DNA of 64,000 bases from JAWLDA01 sp041686855 (GTDB taxonomy: Bacteria; Bacillota; Limnochordia; DTU080; RSA5): assembly GCA_041686855.1 (NCBI GenBank), contig JAWLDA010000001.1, positions 310,001 to 374,000 on the forward strand, given 5' to 3'. The position numbers and the translations under genes were made by a program. Below are positions 43,800 to 52,952 of this stretch, in pieces (position 1 is the first letter of the stretch; the number at the start of each line of letters is the position of its first letter). The notes beneath the pieces were generated by a model. It searched no databases. It was not told the DNA's origin and was given only the letters and a program-made list of their open reading frames with translations.

Positions 43800-45230
43800 A
43801 TGTTACGCGTTACGGTCATCGGCGGAGGAATCACCGGCCTAAGCGCGGCGTACGCGCTCTCATCCCAAGCAAAGGAGCGTGGCGTGCGTCTCTCGTGCAC
43901 GGTTGTGGAGCAGGAGAGCCTTTGGGGTGGCAAAGTTCGCACGTTGCAAGAAGACGGGCTCGTCTTGGAGTTTGGACCTGACGCCTTACTGCGCCGCAAG
44001 CCGTGGGCGACGGATTTATGTCGCCGACTCGGCATCGGCGACAAGCTGGTTCCGACCAAAAAGAGCGGGGCGTTTGTTCGTTGGGATGGACAGCTCCTGC
44101 CATTGCCCGAGGGCCTCTCTTTTCTTGTCCCGACGCGTCTTGAGCCTTTCATTGAGAGTCCCCTCTTCTCCATGGAGGGGAAGCTGCGGCTCCTCGGCGA
44201 TTACACGCTTCCGGCAAGCCCACCCGAGGGGGACGAGTCTCTCGGAGCGTTTGTGCGACGGCGGATGGGTGAAGAGGCGCTCGAGCGCTTGGCAGAGCCC
44301 TTGCTCTCCGGGATCTACGCCGGCGACATCGATCGGCTGAGTGTGATGGCGACCTTTCCTCAACTACGGAGTATGGAGAAGGAGCACGGCGGTCTCTTAA
44401 AGGCGGCCCTAGCCCAAAAGAAGGGAGCGCCCGAGACGCCTCGTCAGACCACTGGCGCGGCTGAGTCCCCCTTCGTCTCCCTAGACGGAGGACTGGGTAC
44501 CCTAATCGACGCATTGGTCGCGGCGCTACACGACCAGGAGCTCCTCCTCGGTGTAGGCGTCCGGGAGATTCTGCGGGGCGATGCACAAGGCGCCACACCG
44601 GCCCGCTACCGAGTGAGTCTGGAGGATGGCCGTGTAATCGCCGCGGACGCCGTTGTTCTCACGACACCGACCTACGTACAGGCCCGCCTTTTGCACGGGT
44701 TAGCGCCGGAGGCGGCCGAAGCGTTGCGTTCGATAGAGTACGCCTCGGTTGCAGGCGCGATTCTCGTATACCCAAAGAGCGCTGTCCCCGGCCCGCTAAA
44801 CGGCACGGGATACATCGTGCCGCGATCGGACGGAGGACCGGTGACGGCGTGCACATGGGCGAGTGACAAATGGGGTCATGTGAGTGACCTCGACACGGTG
44901 GTGTTGCGCCTACACTTTGGTAAGGCGGGGAGAGAGGACGTCACCGGCTGGGATGACGAACAACTCATTCGGGCTGCGCGCACCGAGGTTGAGCGTACGA
45001 TGGGTGTCAGAGAGGCGCCTGCTCGGACGTTGGTCTACCGTTGGCCGTTGGGTATGCCGCAGTACAATGTGGGTCACTTGGATCGGGTTAGGCGAATCGA
45101 GGAGTCCCTCTACGCGCTGCCCGGGGTGTACGCGACGGGAGCGGCGTTTCACGGTATTGGCGTTCCTGATTGCGTTCGCCAAGGCGAAGAGGTTGCCGCA
45201 GCCGTTTTGGCCGAAGGAGTGAAAGAATGA
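43800..45230 (+). CDS. hemY: Coproporphyrinogen/protoporphyrinogen III oxidase (CgoX/HemY)
   Basis: 476 residues. FAD-binding GGGITGLSAAYALSSQ at the N-terminus, EQESLWGGKVRTL, GPDALLRRKPWA, ISGIYAGDIDRLSV-type motif (LLSGIYAGDIDRLS) near 175, and a C-terminal GVYATGAAFHGIGVPDCV FAD motif. In the Gram-positive heme route this enzyme makes coproporphyrin III for ferrochelatase. ATG 43800 with GAGGG 7 nt upstream. The gene order hemE-hemH-hemY equals that of Bacillus subtilis. Its TGA overlaps the ATG of a 34-residue gene. Confidence 0.92.
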   Translation: MLRVTVIGGGITGLSAAYALSSQAKERGVRLSCTVVEQESLWGGKVRTLQEDGLVLEFGPDALLRRKPWATDLCRRLGIGDKLVPTKKSGAFVRWDGQLLPLPEGLSFLVPTRLEPFIESPLFSMEGKLRLLGDYTLPASPPEGDESLGAFVRRRMGEEALERLAEPLLSGIYAGDIDRLSVMATFPQLRSMEKEHGGLLKAALAQKKGAPETPRQTTGAAESPFVSLDGGLGTLIDALVAALHDQELLLGVGVREILRGDAQGATPARYRVSLEDGRVIAADAVVLTTPTYVQARLLHGLAPEAAEALRSIEYASVAGAILVYPKSAVPGPLNGTGYIVPRSDGGPVTACTWASDKWGHVSDLDTVVLRLHFGKAGREDVTGWDDEQLIRAARTEVERTMGVREAPARTLVYRWPLGMPQYNVGHLDRVRRIEESLYALPGVYATGAAFHGIGVPDCVRQGEEVAAAVLAEGVKE

Positions 45231-45331
45231 GCGAGCGGCAACGAGGAATGGGGAAGACGGTTGCTATCGGTGTTCTTCTGGTCTCGGTGACCATCGCGCT
45301 GCTGTGGGCTAGGGCCTTTATGGGACGGTAG
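45227..45331 (+). CDS. 34-residue single-helix membrane peptide at the end of the heme operon
   Basis: MSERQRGMGKTVAIGVLLV opens the peptide, followed by a hydrophobic run to about residue 29 and a short ARAFMGR tail: one membrane helix with basic ends. ATG 45227 overlaps the hemY stop (ATGA) and has AAGGAG 7 nt upstream, so it is probably translated. Not recognised as a known family; it might anchor the cytoplasmic heme enzymes at the membrane or act like a small assembly factor, but this is only a guess. Confidence 0.6.
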   Translation: MSERQRGMGKTVAIGVLLVSVTIALLWARAFMGR

Positions 45332-45391
45332 CGCGGCTGCGCGTCCAGGCACGTCACCCGCCGTGTGCGCAATTTCGAGACGGAAAAGCGA

Positions 45392-45437
45392 AGAGCGACC
45401 AAGGCCCAGTTGGACGAGCATGGGCCTGGTCGCTCTT
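45392..45437. terminator. Two-way terminator between the heme operon and the OpuC operon
   Basis: Arm 45392-45408 pairs with 45421-45436 with one bulged base and a 12-nt loop, ending in CTCTTT on the plus strand and CTTCGCTTTT on the minus strand. It sits between two convergent operons. Confidence 0.8.
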
Positions 45438-45460
45438 TGGCGCACGTGGGAGCTTTACGT

Positions 45461-46390
45461 TTACTCGGAGATGAGTCCTTCTTGAAGGAGCCAGTCGCGG
45501 GCGACGTCGCTGGGCTCTTCGTGATCTCCGTCCACTCGGTAATTGAGTCCGGCAATTGTCTTCTCATCCAACGCATTGTGCAACTTCATCAAAATCGAGC
45601 GAATCTCGGGCTCTTGCTCAAAGAGGTCGTTGCGCGCCACATAACTTGCGTGGTACGACGGGAAGACCCCGCGGTCGTCTTCTAGCGTCACGAGGTCCAT
45701 CGCCGCGATCTGTCCATGGGTCGCGAATGCGACGATGAGGTCGACCTGCCCCAGCTGCAAGGCCCGGAAGATGAGTGAAGAGTCCATCGGCCGGTTGCGT
45801 TTAAACTTCATGCCGTACACGTCTTCGACGCCGCGAATCCCATCGGGGCGATCGCTCATAAAGTCTATCGAGCCACCTAATGAGAAGCGATTGGCGATGG
45901 GAATGAGGTCCGAGACCTTCTCCAAGTTGTACTTCTCGGCCATCTCTTTTGTGGTGGCAAAGACGTACGTGTTGTTAAAGCCGAGAGTGGGCATGAATTC
46001 TAAATCGAAGCGCTCATCCATCTCCTTAACCACAGTGTCAAGGATGTCGTCGAGTCGCATCGGAATCTCAAACTCCCGCCCTAGTTGGACGAGGTAGGCC
46101 GTGCCGGCGTACTCCGGGTAGATGTCGATGTCGCCCCGCTGAATCGCCGGAAAGATGACCGAGTTGCCACCCAAGCCGGCCTTGTGCTCAACCTCGTAAC
46201 CGTGCGCACGCAACAGTTCGGTTGCGATATCTCCGAGAAGGTAGCTCTCGGTAAAGTTTTTGGATCCAATTGTCACTTTGGGCTTTTGTGCAGCGGCGAA
46301 CGCCGTCACACTCAGCGCGAGCGCCAGCGTAAGCCCTAAAATCACCATCAGCTTACTCGTGTTTGAAAAGTACGCTTTGCGATGGAACAT
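45461..46390 (-). CDS. opuCC: OpuC-type osmoprotectant (glycine betaine/carnitine/choline) binding protein
   Basis: 309 residues, signal peptide (about 12-34 ending FAAAQKP; no lipobox seen). The mature part has the OpuAC/ProX-like pattern: VTIGSKNFTESYLLGDIATEL, GLGGNSVIFPAIQRGDIDIYPEYAGTAY (in part), GFNNTYVFATTKEMAEKY and FRALQLGQVDLIVAF. It delivers quaternary amines to the two permeases encoded upstream. ATG 46390 with AAAGGAGA upstream. Last gene of the operon ATPase-permease-permease-binding protein. Confidence 0.9.
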   Translation of the reverse strand: MFHRKAYFSNTSKLMVILGLTLALALSVTAFAAAQKPKVTIGSKNFTESYLLGDIATELLRAHGYEVEHKAGLGGNSVIFPAIQRGDIDIYPEYAGTAYLVQLGREFEIPMRLDDILDTVVKEMDERFDLEFMPTLGFNNTYVFATTKEMAEKYNLEKVSDLIPIANRFSLGGSIDFMSDRPDGIRGVEDVYGMKFKRNRPMDSSLIFRALQLGQVDLIVAFATHGQIAAMDLVTLEDDRGVFPSYHASYVARNDLFEQEPEIRSILMKLHNALDEKTIAGLNYRVDGDHEEPSDVARDWLLQEGLISE

Positions 46391-46456
46391 GTGCGATCTC
46401 CTTTCAACTTGTCAATCGTGGTTTGCGGTTTTGCGGGCGGAACACCCCTTGCGACC

Positions 46457-47080
46457 TCAGGTCGTGCGCGCCGTTAGACGACCTTCCACGCGCCCAAGGA
46501 GCCAGTCCAGTCCGATCGCGAGGACGCCCGCGGGTACCGCTCCGGCCAAAAGGTACACCGCTCGGCCGGACCATACCCCTTGAAAGATCAGCTCGCCTAA
46601 CCCGCCGGCACCGACAAATGCTGCCATCGTGGCGATGCTGACGCAGTGGACTGTGGCCGTACGGATTCCGGCGATGATCAACGGGAACGAGAGCGGGAGT
46701 TGTATTTGCGTGAGGATCTGCCCCTTGCTCATTCCCATCCCTTGAGCTGCCTCGATAATCGAGCGGTCAACCCCTGCGATCCCTGTACAGGTGTTGATCA
46801 GGATCGGGAGGATCGCCCGAATCGTCAAGGCGGCCACCGCTACCGGGAGTCCAATGCCGAAGAACGGCATGAGGAGACCGAGAAGGGCGAGACTGGGAAT
46901 CGTCTGTCCAAGGCTTCCCAGTGAGATCACCCAAAACGCGCTCCGTTGCCAGCGGGTGGCTACGATCCCTGCGGGGACTGAGATGAGGATCGCGAGCGCG
47001 ATGGCCACCCCGGTCATGTACATGTGGTCTTTGATAAGCATGATCATGAGGTCCGAGTTCTCGACCATGTACTGAATCAC
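46457..47080 (-). CDS. opuCD: OpuC-type osmoprotectant ABC permease
   Basis: 207 residues, five to six helices, with the family EAA-type loop RSIIEAAQGMGMSKGQILTQIQLPLSFPLIIAGIRTATV (in part) and AAFVGAGGLGELIFQG. GTG start at 47080 with AAGGAGG 7 nt upstream. Paired with the permease at 47117; the OpuC letter is assigned by similarity of layout only. Confidence 0.88.
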   Translation of the reverse strand: MIQYMVENSDLMIMLIKDHMYMTGVAIALAILISVPAGIVATRWQRSAFWVISLGSLGQTIPSLALLGLLMPFFGIGLPVAVAALTIRAILPILINTCTGIAGVDRSIIEAAQGMGMSKGQILTQIQLPLSFPLIIAGIRTATVHCVSIATMAAFVGAGGLGELIFQGVWSGRAVYLLAGAVPAGVLAIGLDWLLGRVEGRLTARTT

Positions 47081-47116
47081 GCCTGAACCTCCTTTCAGAC
47101 CGCCAATGCGCTCACG

Positions 47117-47782
47117 CTAGGCGGCTGTGGCCTGCTCTGGACCTTCCTGCGCAGCCTTGACGTACGTACGGTTTCGCTGTAGTCGGAGCTCTAAGAGGAC
47201 GATAAGTCGTTCGACAACGATAGCCATGAGAGAGACAGGGAGCGCCCCCGCCACGACCATCTCAGTGTGTAGCGATTGCATCCCGCGAAAGATGAGGACG
47301 CCCAACCCACCGACGCCTAAGTACGCAGCGATACTGGCCACACCAATGGACATCACGGTCGCGACTCGAATTCCTGCCATGATGGTTGGCAGCGCCAAGG
47401 GGAATTGCAATTGCCATAGAATCTGCCGGTTGGTCATACCCATCCCTTTGCCGGCCTCGATGAGCGCCGCGTCGGTATTGTTGATTCCGACGGCCGTATT
47501 GCGGATGAGGACCAGTTGTGCATAGAGTACGATGCCGATGATCGCCGGCTCGCTCCCGAGACCTGTTATCGGAATGAGCACCGCAAACAGCGCGAGACTT
47601 GGGATTAGGTAAAAGATCCCCGCGATGCCAAGGACGTACGGTTCGAGACGAGGGACTCGGGTGACAAAAATGCCTAAGGGCACACCAATGAGAATAGCGA
47701 GCCCCACTGCTATCGCTGTGATTTGCACGTGCTCGATAGCGTGTACCCACACCGTGTCTAGGTTGTTGAAGAGATAATTCAT
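47117..47782 (-). CDS. opuCB: OpuC-type osmoprotectant ABC permease
   Basis: 221 residues, about six helices. Family motifs: HVQITAIAVGLAILIGVPLGI, NTDAALIEAGKGMGMTNRQILWQLQFPLALPTIMAGIR (in part, coupling loop) and AAYLGVGGLGVLIFRG. ATG 47782 after GAGGAGG. It follows the ATPase by 12 nt and precedes the second permease by 36 nt. Confidence 0.9.
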   Translation of the reverse strand: MNYLFNNLDTVWVHAIEHVQITAIAVGLAILIGVPLGIFVTRVPRLEPYVLGIAGIFYLIPSLALFAVLIPITGLGSEPAIIGIVLYAQLVLIRNTAVGINNTDAALIEAGKGMGMTNRQILWQLQFPLALPTIMAGIRVATVMSIGVASIAAYLGVGGLGVLIFRGMQSLHTEMVVAGALPVSLMAIVVERLIVLLELRLQRNRTYVKAAQEGPEQATAA

Positions 47783-47794
47783 GGCTAAGCCTCC

Positions 47795-48814
47795 TCAAGC
47801 GAGCTGAGCTTTGCCTTGTTGGGTCGGATCGGTCTCGCCGAGCACGTCCACTAAAAGGTTAACGAGCTCACGGTAGCCCACATACCCGGTCGGTTTGCCC
47901 TTCTCGTCGACAGAAAGGAAGCCCTGAGCACTGCCTCGCCGTGCTATATCACCCAGCGTCTCCATGATATCGAGGAGACGCTCGTCCTGGGCGAGGCAGG
48001 GTAGAGCGCTTCCTGCGTCCCTCTCCTTTAAGCCGGCTGGAAGCTTTCCTGCGATATCCTTCACTCTCATGTAGAGGAGCCGCTCTGCTTTCGCAGAGTC
48101 GCCTATAAAGTCGGTAACGAACGCATCTGCCGGTTTGAAAAGCAGCTCTTCCGGGGTGCCGAGCTGTTCGATCTTCCCCGAGCGCATCAGGCAAATGCGG
48201 TCTCCCAGCATGAGGGCTTCACTAATGTCGTGCGTGACGAAGACAATCGTCTTTTTGACGCGGCCTTCGATCCGCTTAAGCTCGAGTTGAAGTTGCTTGC
48301 GAGTGATGGGGTCCGTGGCGCCAAAGGGCTCATCCATCAGAATGATGTGTGGATCGGCCGCCAGGGCGCGCGCAACACCGACCCGTTGCTGTTGACCCCC
48401 GCTTAAAGCTCTCGGACGACGGTTGCGATACTCGGCGGGATTGAGTCCTACAAGCTCCAAGAGCTCGTCGACCCGCTGGTTGCGTTTTTGGGCAGACCAC
48501 CCCTTCAACTTGGGCACCAATCCGACATTCTCGGCGATGGTCAGGTGCGGGAAGAGTCCGATCTGCTGAATCACGTACCCAATATTGCGGCGGAGGTCGA
48601 CTTCGCTAACGTCTTGTACGTCTTTTCCATCGACGAGTACGCGTCCTTGCGTAGGCTCGACGAGGCGGTTGATCATCTTGAGTGCGGTCGTCTTGCCGCA
48701 GCCGCTTGGACCAATGAGCACCATGAACTCGCCTGCTTCAACGCGCAGGTCGACACCGCCCAGCGCTTTGACGCCGCCAGGGTACTCTTTGGTCGCTCCT
48801 TCGAATTGAATCAT
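47795..48814 (-). CDS. opuCA: OpuC-type ATP-binding protein with a C-terminal CBS domain
   Basis: 339 residues. ATPase domain: Walker A GPSGCGKTTALK, Q-loop IQQIGLFPHLT, signature LSGGQQQRVGVARALA, Walker B HIILMDEPFGATD. The C-terminal about 80 residues include a CBS-type unit (DIMETLGDIARRGSAQGFLSVDEKGKPTGYV, in part); in OpuC relatives CBS domains sense ionic strength or bind c-di-AMP. ATG 48814 with GGGAGGGAGG upstream. First gene behind the c-di-AMP riboswitch, so both RNA and perhaps protein respond to the same signal. Confidence 0.92.
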   Translation of the reverse strand: MIQFEGATKEYPGGVKALGGVDLRVEAGEFMVLIGPSGCGKTTALKMINRLVEPTQGRVLVDGKDVQDVSEVDLRRNIGYVIQQIGLFPHLTIAENVGLVPKLKGWSAQKRNQRVDELLELVGLNPAEYRNRRPRALSGGQQQRVGVARALAADPHIILMDEPFGATDPITRKQLQLELKRIEGRVKKTIVFVTHDISEALMLGDRICLMRSGKIEQLGTPEELLFKPADAFVTDFIGDSAKAERLLYMRVKDIAGKLPAGLKERDAGSALPCLAQDERLLDIMETLGDIARRGSAQGFLSVDEKGKPTGYVGYRELVNLLVDVLGETDPTQQGKAQLA

Positions 48815-48984
48815 CGTTCATACCTCCCTCCCAATCGATTTCGGCGTCGTCACAAAGGCAGAAACAAGGCGCCGGAAGCGTACCAGAGTCGGAGTCGAAC
48901 GCGACTGATGGGGAACCTCTACGAACGGTTTAAACTGAGATGATGAAGTCGCTTTGTAACAACAACTGACGAGGGAACCAATGG

Positions 48985-49012
48985 AAAACACCGGCGGGAA
49001 GGATGGTGCCGG
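48985..49012 (-). terminator. Rho-independent terminator of the c-di-AMP riboswitch
   Basis: On the minus strand CCGGC (49012-49008) pairs with GCCGG (48995-48991), then TGTTTT follows. Placed right after the riboswitch and 170 nt before opuCA, as expected for an OFF switch. The stem is short. Confidence 0.5.
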
Positions 49013-49019
49013 AACGGAG

Positions 49020-49160
49020 AGTGTGTCCCTCTTTCGTGGTTTGCGAGGTTAGCTGACGGGTTCGGGTGGAAAGAGTACCCTACGCGGTCGTAAGCCGGCC
49101 GCCGATTCACCCCAGTGATGCCCGGGTTCCCCGCTCCCTGCCTGAGGCAGGGACTCAACC
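49020..49160 (-). promoter_or_regulatory. c-di-AMP riboswitch (ydaO/yuaA family) controlling the OpuC operon
   Basis: The minus strand carries the conserved core of the class in order: GGGGAACCCGGGCAT, then GGGGTGAATCGGC, then GGGTACTCTTTCCACCCG, then AACCCGTCAGCTAACCTCGC. These match the ydaO/yuaA RNA that binds cyclic-di-AMP and turns off osmolyte and potassium uptake genes. The outer stem can form between GTCCCT (49154-49149) and AGGGAC (49029-49024). A local perfect hairpin at 49136-49152 is an alternative fold at the 5' side. It lies 10 nt after the stop of the ABC exporter gene and leads into opuCA at 48814. Confidence 0.9.
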
Positions 49161-49169
49161 GTGGTACGT

Positions 49170-50975
49170 TTACCCCTTCGCCGAACGCGGGGACGATTCC
49201 TCTTTCCAATCAAGGCTTTGGGAAGGCTCGTTGCGCCACGAGAGGTCGTGAAGGCGCTTGTAGTAGCCACCAAGGGCGATGAGCTCATCGTGAGTCCCTC
49301 GTTCGACGATGCGACCGTGGTCGAGGACGACGATTTGATGGGCGTGGCGAATGGTGGAGAGACGGTGAGCAATGATCAAGGTCGTCCGTTCCTGGCTGAT
49401 ACGCTTCACCGCAGCCTGGACGACCTCCTCGGTCTCGGCGTCGACGTGTGACGTCGCTTCGTCAAGGACGAGGACGGCAGGGTCAAAGGCGAGGGCCCGA
49501 GCAAAGGAGAGGAGCTGTCGTTGGCCTGAGGAGAGCGTCTGGCCCCCCTCGTGAAGGACCTCGCTGTACCCGCCCGGCAGTCGTAGAATCGTCTCCTCCA
49601 AACCGACCGCCCGTGTCGCGGCAACGATCTGCTCATCGGTGATAGAGGCTTCTCCCAGGCGAATGTTGCTCATGATATCCCCGGCCTGTAAGACCGCGTC
49701 CTGCTGCACGACAGCGATCTGGCGCCTGAGGTCCGCCTGACGCACTGCGCGCACATCGATTCCGTCAATGGTGATGCGACCGCGCTGGACATCGTAGAAC
49801 CGACTGATTACGTTGATGATCGAGCTCTTTCCCGCGCCGGTAGCCCCCACGAACGCGACGGTTTCACCGGGGCGCACCGTCAAATTGATGTCGCGCAACA
49901 CCCACTGTTCATCGACGTAGGCAAACCAGACGTTTTCGAGGCGAATCTCGCCGCGAACCCGCGGAAGCGCACGCGGGGACGGGGGATCGGCTACCTGAGG
50001 CGATTCATCCAGGAGGTCGACGAGCCTCTCGGAGGCGGCGATCGCGGACTGCACGACGTTCAGTTGTTGTGTCAGGTGGTTGACGGGTTGGAAGAGCTGT
50101 TTGATGTACGTGATGAACGCGTAGAGGACACCGAACGTCACCGCCTCTTGCAATACGGCTCCGCCACCGTACCACATGAGCGCCGCCACGGCCAATTGTC
50201 CAAGGAGCGCCAAGGTTTGACCAAAGGTCTGATTCAGTGTCGTCTCGCGGATGTTCGCCTCAAGGTAGTCGTGATTAATCTTGCGAAAACGCCCCATCTG
50301 CATGGCTTGACGATTGAAGAGTTGGACGGTGGTCATGCCGGCTAGGTTCTCTGCAAGGTAGGCGTTGAGGGTCGATAGGTGGGCTCGGGTGGCCCGGTAC
50401 GCTTCGCGTAGCGCCTTGCGAAACCAGTGCGAGACAAAGAAGATGACGGGCACGACTCCCATGCTTAAAAAGGCTAGCCGAGTATCTAATTGAAACATCA
50501 CAGTGAGGACGCCGGCGATCACAAAGATGTCGCGTAGCGATTGTACGATCACCTGTGAAAAGAGTTGATTGATCGCTTCCGTGTCGTGACAGACGCGAGT
50601 CACCAGTCGGCCGACGGGATTGCGATCAAAGAAGCTCAGCGAGAGAGATTGCAGGTGCGTGAACACTTTCATCCGGAGATCAAAGATGACGGTACGGCCG
50701 ATGTACTGTAACAAGTATGCCTGACCGTAGTTGAGGGCGAAGGCACAGACCACGACGCCCAGGTAGGCGAGGAGGAGCAACTCCAGGCCACCGGGATCAG
50801 GATTTTTAACGTTGATGTAGTTGTCGATGGCCAGCTTCACGAGGTAAGGCTGGGCAATCTCGGCAGCTACGCCTCCAAGGAGGAGCGTCACGGCCAACAG
50901 AAAGAGGCGCCAATGCGGCAGCGCCATTGCGAGCACTTGTCCTAGGTTTGACAGGTCGCTACGCTGTACTTTCAC
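49170..50975 (-). CDS. ABC exporter half-transporter, second partner of a heterodimer (BmrD-like)
   Basis: 601 residues: six-helix membrane domain (about 15-310) and ATPase domain (about 340-590). Walker A GATGAGKSSI, Walker B VLVLDEATSHVD with the catalytic Glu present, H-loop IIAHRLSTI. Its signature is LSSGQRQLL instead of LSGGQ, as in the BmrD/TM288 side of asymmetric exporters. GTG start overlaps the stop of the partner gene (GTGA). Probably exports drugs or lipids. Confidence 0.92.
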   Translation of the reverse strand: MKVQRSDLSNLGQVLAMALPHWRLFLLAVTLLLGGVAAEIAQPYLVKLAIDNYINVKNPDPGGLELLLLAYLGVVVCAFALNYGQAYLLQYIGRTVIFDLRMKVFTHLQSLSLSFFDRNPVGRLVTRVCHDTEAINQLFSQVIVQSLRDIFVIAGVLTVMFQLDTRLAFLSMGVVPVIFFVSHWFRKALREAYRATRAHLSTLNAYLAENLAGMTTVQLFNRQAMQMGRFRKINHDYLEANIRETTLNQTFGQTLALLGQLAVAALMWYGGGAVLQEAVTFGVLYAFITYIKQLFQPVNHLTQQLNVVQSAIAASERLVDLLDESPQVADPPSPRALPRVRGEIRLENVWFAYVDEQWVLRDINLTVRPGETVAFVGATGAGKSSIINVISRFYDVQRGRITIDGIDVRAVRQADLRRQIAVVQQDAVLQAGDIMSNIRLGEASITDEQIVAATRAVGLEETILRLPGGYSEVLHEGGQTLSSGQRQLLSFARALAFDPAVLVLDEATSHVDAETEEVVQAAVKRISQERTTLIIAHRLSTIRHAHQIVVLDHGRIVERGTHDELIALGGYYKRLHDLSWRNEPSQSLDWKEESSPRSAKG

Positions 50976-52783
50976 GGGGAGAGACGCTCCTCTCGGCCTC
51001 GATCCGATTCGTCCGCGCTGCTGCGTTGAATCTCAAAAATCTCACGGTATGCGCCACCAAGCTCTAACAACTCGTCGTGGGTGCCCTGCTCGACGATGCG
51101 GCCTTCGTCCATGACGACGATGAGGTCGGCGTCGCGCACGGTCGAAATGCGGTGGGCGATGATGATCGTCGTCCGTCCGGCGCGCATCTCGCGAAAGTTG
51201 GAGAGGATGGCCGCTTCCGTACGTGTATCGACAGCGGACAGGCTGTCATCCAGCACGAGGATCGGCGCCTCTTTAATGAGCGCTCGGGCCATCGCCAACC
51301 GCTGGCGTTGGCCGCCGGAGAGCGTGACGCCGCGCTCGCCCAACATCGTCTCAAACTGCTCGGGCATCTCCAGGATCGTCTCGTAGAGCTGGGCGGCCCG
51401 CGTCGCGTGCTCCACCTGGTCGTCGGTGAAGCGGTTGGATGCAAGTGATACGTTCTCGCGGATCGTTGTGGAGAAGAGGAACGGTTCCTGAGGGACGTAC
51501 GCGATCTGCTGTCTGACGAGGTTGAGCGGGATGTCAATGATGTCGTGTTGGTCCAAAAAGAGGCTCCCGCGCGGCGGGTTGTACATCCGTAGAAGCAGGC
51601 TGACGAGGGTGCTCTTGCCGGAGCCGGTCTTCCCCAATATAGCGACAGTCTGGCCTGGGTCGATGCGCAGTGTGATCTCCTGCAACACAGGCGCGCTCAC
51701 ATTGTCGGGGTAGGAGAAGTGCAGATTGTGCAGCGTAATCGCACCCTTAAGTCGGCGGACTGAGACCGGATGCGGGTCGTTACGTACGTCGGGCTTCTCC
51801 TGCAGCAGCTCAGTGATCCGGCCTAGCGCGGCGCTTGATCGCTGCGTGATATCGACCACGTGCCCAACGTGCTGCATAGGTGCGACCAACATGACGAGGT
51901 AGGAGTTGAATGCGACGAGTTGCCCCAAGGTGAGATCGCCGCGCATCACGCGAATTCCCCCGTACCCCAAGGAGATGAGGAAGGAGACCGCCCCAAGGAG
52001 CTGAACAGTCGGGTTGATTATGGCCGACAGTCGCGTGAGGCGGAGGTTGCGGTCGACGATCGATTGGGCGGCTTGGCGGAAGCGCTCAGTCTCGTACCCC
52101 TCCTGCGCGTACGCTTTGACCAATCGGATCCCGCTTAAATTCTCCTGGGCCCGCTCCGTTAGGTGGCTAAAGCCGGCTTGCACTTCGCGAAAGCGCGCTT
52201 TAATACGGGGACGTAACAGCACCATGATGACCGAAAGAATAGGGAGCGGCAGCAGGCTGTACACAGCGAGTCGGGTGTCGACTGTTCCGAGACTCAAAAT
52301 AATGACGAGGACAAAGAGAAAGAGTGCGTTCACCGATTGAGAGATGGCCGACGAGATACCCATACGTACCGCGTTTACGTCGTTGGTTGCGTGGGCCATG
52401 AGGTCGCCGATGCTGTGATGGGTGTAGTACGCCTTGGAGAGGCTCTCCCAGTGTGCGAAGAGGCGGTTGCGTAACAGAAACTCGAAGCGACGTGCCGATT
52501 GGTGCAGGACGACGAGGCCTGTCCAATAAAGAAGGACGAAACCGAGCGCGAAGGTGGCGAGGAGCGCTGCGTAGCGCAGCGGATCTCCGGGAGCCAGCCC
52601 ACCGGTCTGCAGTTCGTCGGTGAAGCGACCCAAAAGGGGTGGAATCTGGAGTTGTACATAGGCAGAGGCGGCGATCGCCGCGATGGCAAAGAGGTACCGG
52701 TAGCGATAGTGGTAGATGTACGTCCACAAGATGCGGCCGGCGGTCCGTTTGGAACCTGTGGCTGTCGCCAATCCGAAGGCCAC
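50972..52783 (-). CDS. ABC exporter half-transporter, first partner of a heterodimer (BmrC-like)
   Basis: 603 residues: membrane domain (about 20-320) and ATPase domain (about 350-590). Walker A GKTGSGKSTL, intact signature LSGGQRQRL, but Walker B is ILVLDDSLSAVD, with Asp where the catalytic Glu is expected. This is the degenerate site pattern of BmrC/TM287: one of the two ATP sites of the pair is inactive (Asp here plus LSSGQ in the partner). GTG start at 52783 with TGGAGATAG just upstream. Confidence 0.92.
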   Translation of the reverse strand: MAFGLATATGSKRTAGRILWTYIYHYRYRYLFAIAAIAASAYVQLQIPPLLGRFTDELQTGGLAPGDPLRYAALLATFALGFVLLYWTGLVVLHQSARRFEFLLRNRLFAHWESLSKAYYTHHSIGDLMAHATNDVNAVRMGISSAISQSVNALFLFVLVIILSLGTVDTRLAVYSLLPLPILSVIMVLLRPRIKARFREVQAGFSHLTERAQENLSGIRLVKAYAQEGYETERFRQAAQSIVDRNLRLTRLSAIINPTVQLLGAVSFLISLGYGGIRVMRGDLTLGQLVAFNSYLVMLVAPMQHVGHVVDITQRSSAALGRITELLQEKPDVRNDPHPVSVRRLKGAITLHNLHFSYPDNVSAPVLQEITLRIDPGQTVAILGKTGSGKSTLVSLLLRMYNPPRGSLFLDQHDIIDIPLNLVRQQIAYVPQEPFLFSTTIRENVSLASNRFTDDQVEHATRAAQLYETILEMPEQFETMLGERGVTLSGGQRQRLAMARALIKEAPILVLDDSLSAVDTRTEAAILSNFREMRAGRTTIIIAHRISTVRDADLIVVMDEGRIVEQGTHDELLELGGAYREIFEIQRSSADESDRGREERLSP

Positions 52784-52952
52784 CTATCTCCAGAGTGTCA
52801 GTTGTACTAAGCCTGTCAGCAAAACACACCTCTACCAGGTCTTAGAAGACATTGTACCACAAACCCCTCGGTGCGGGATATATGGAAGCTGGTGGAGAAG
52901 ACATGGATCGAGCGGGAATGAGACTTTATTCAAATGAAAGCGGTGGTGACAG

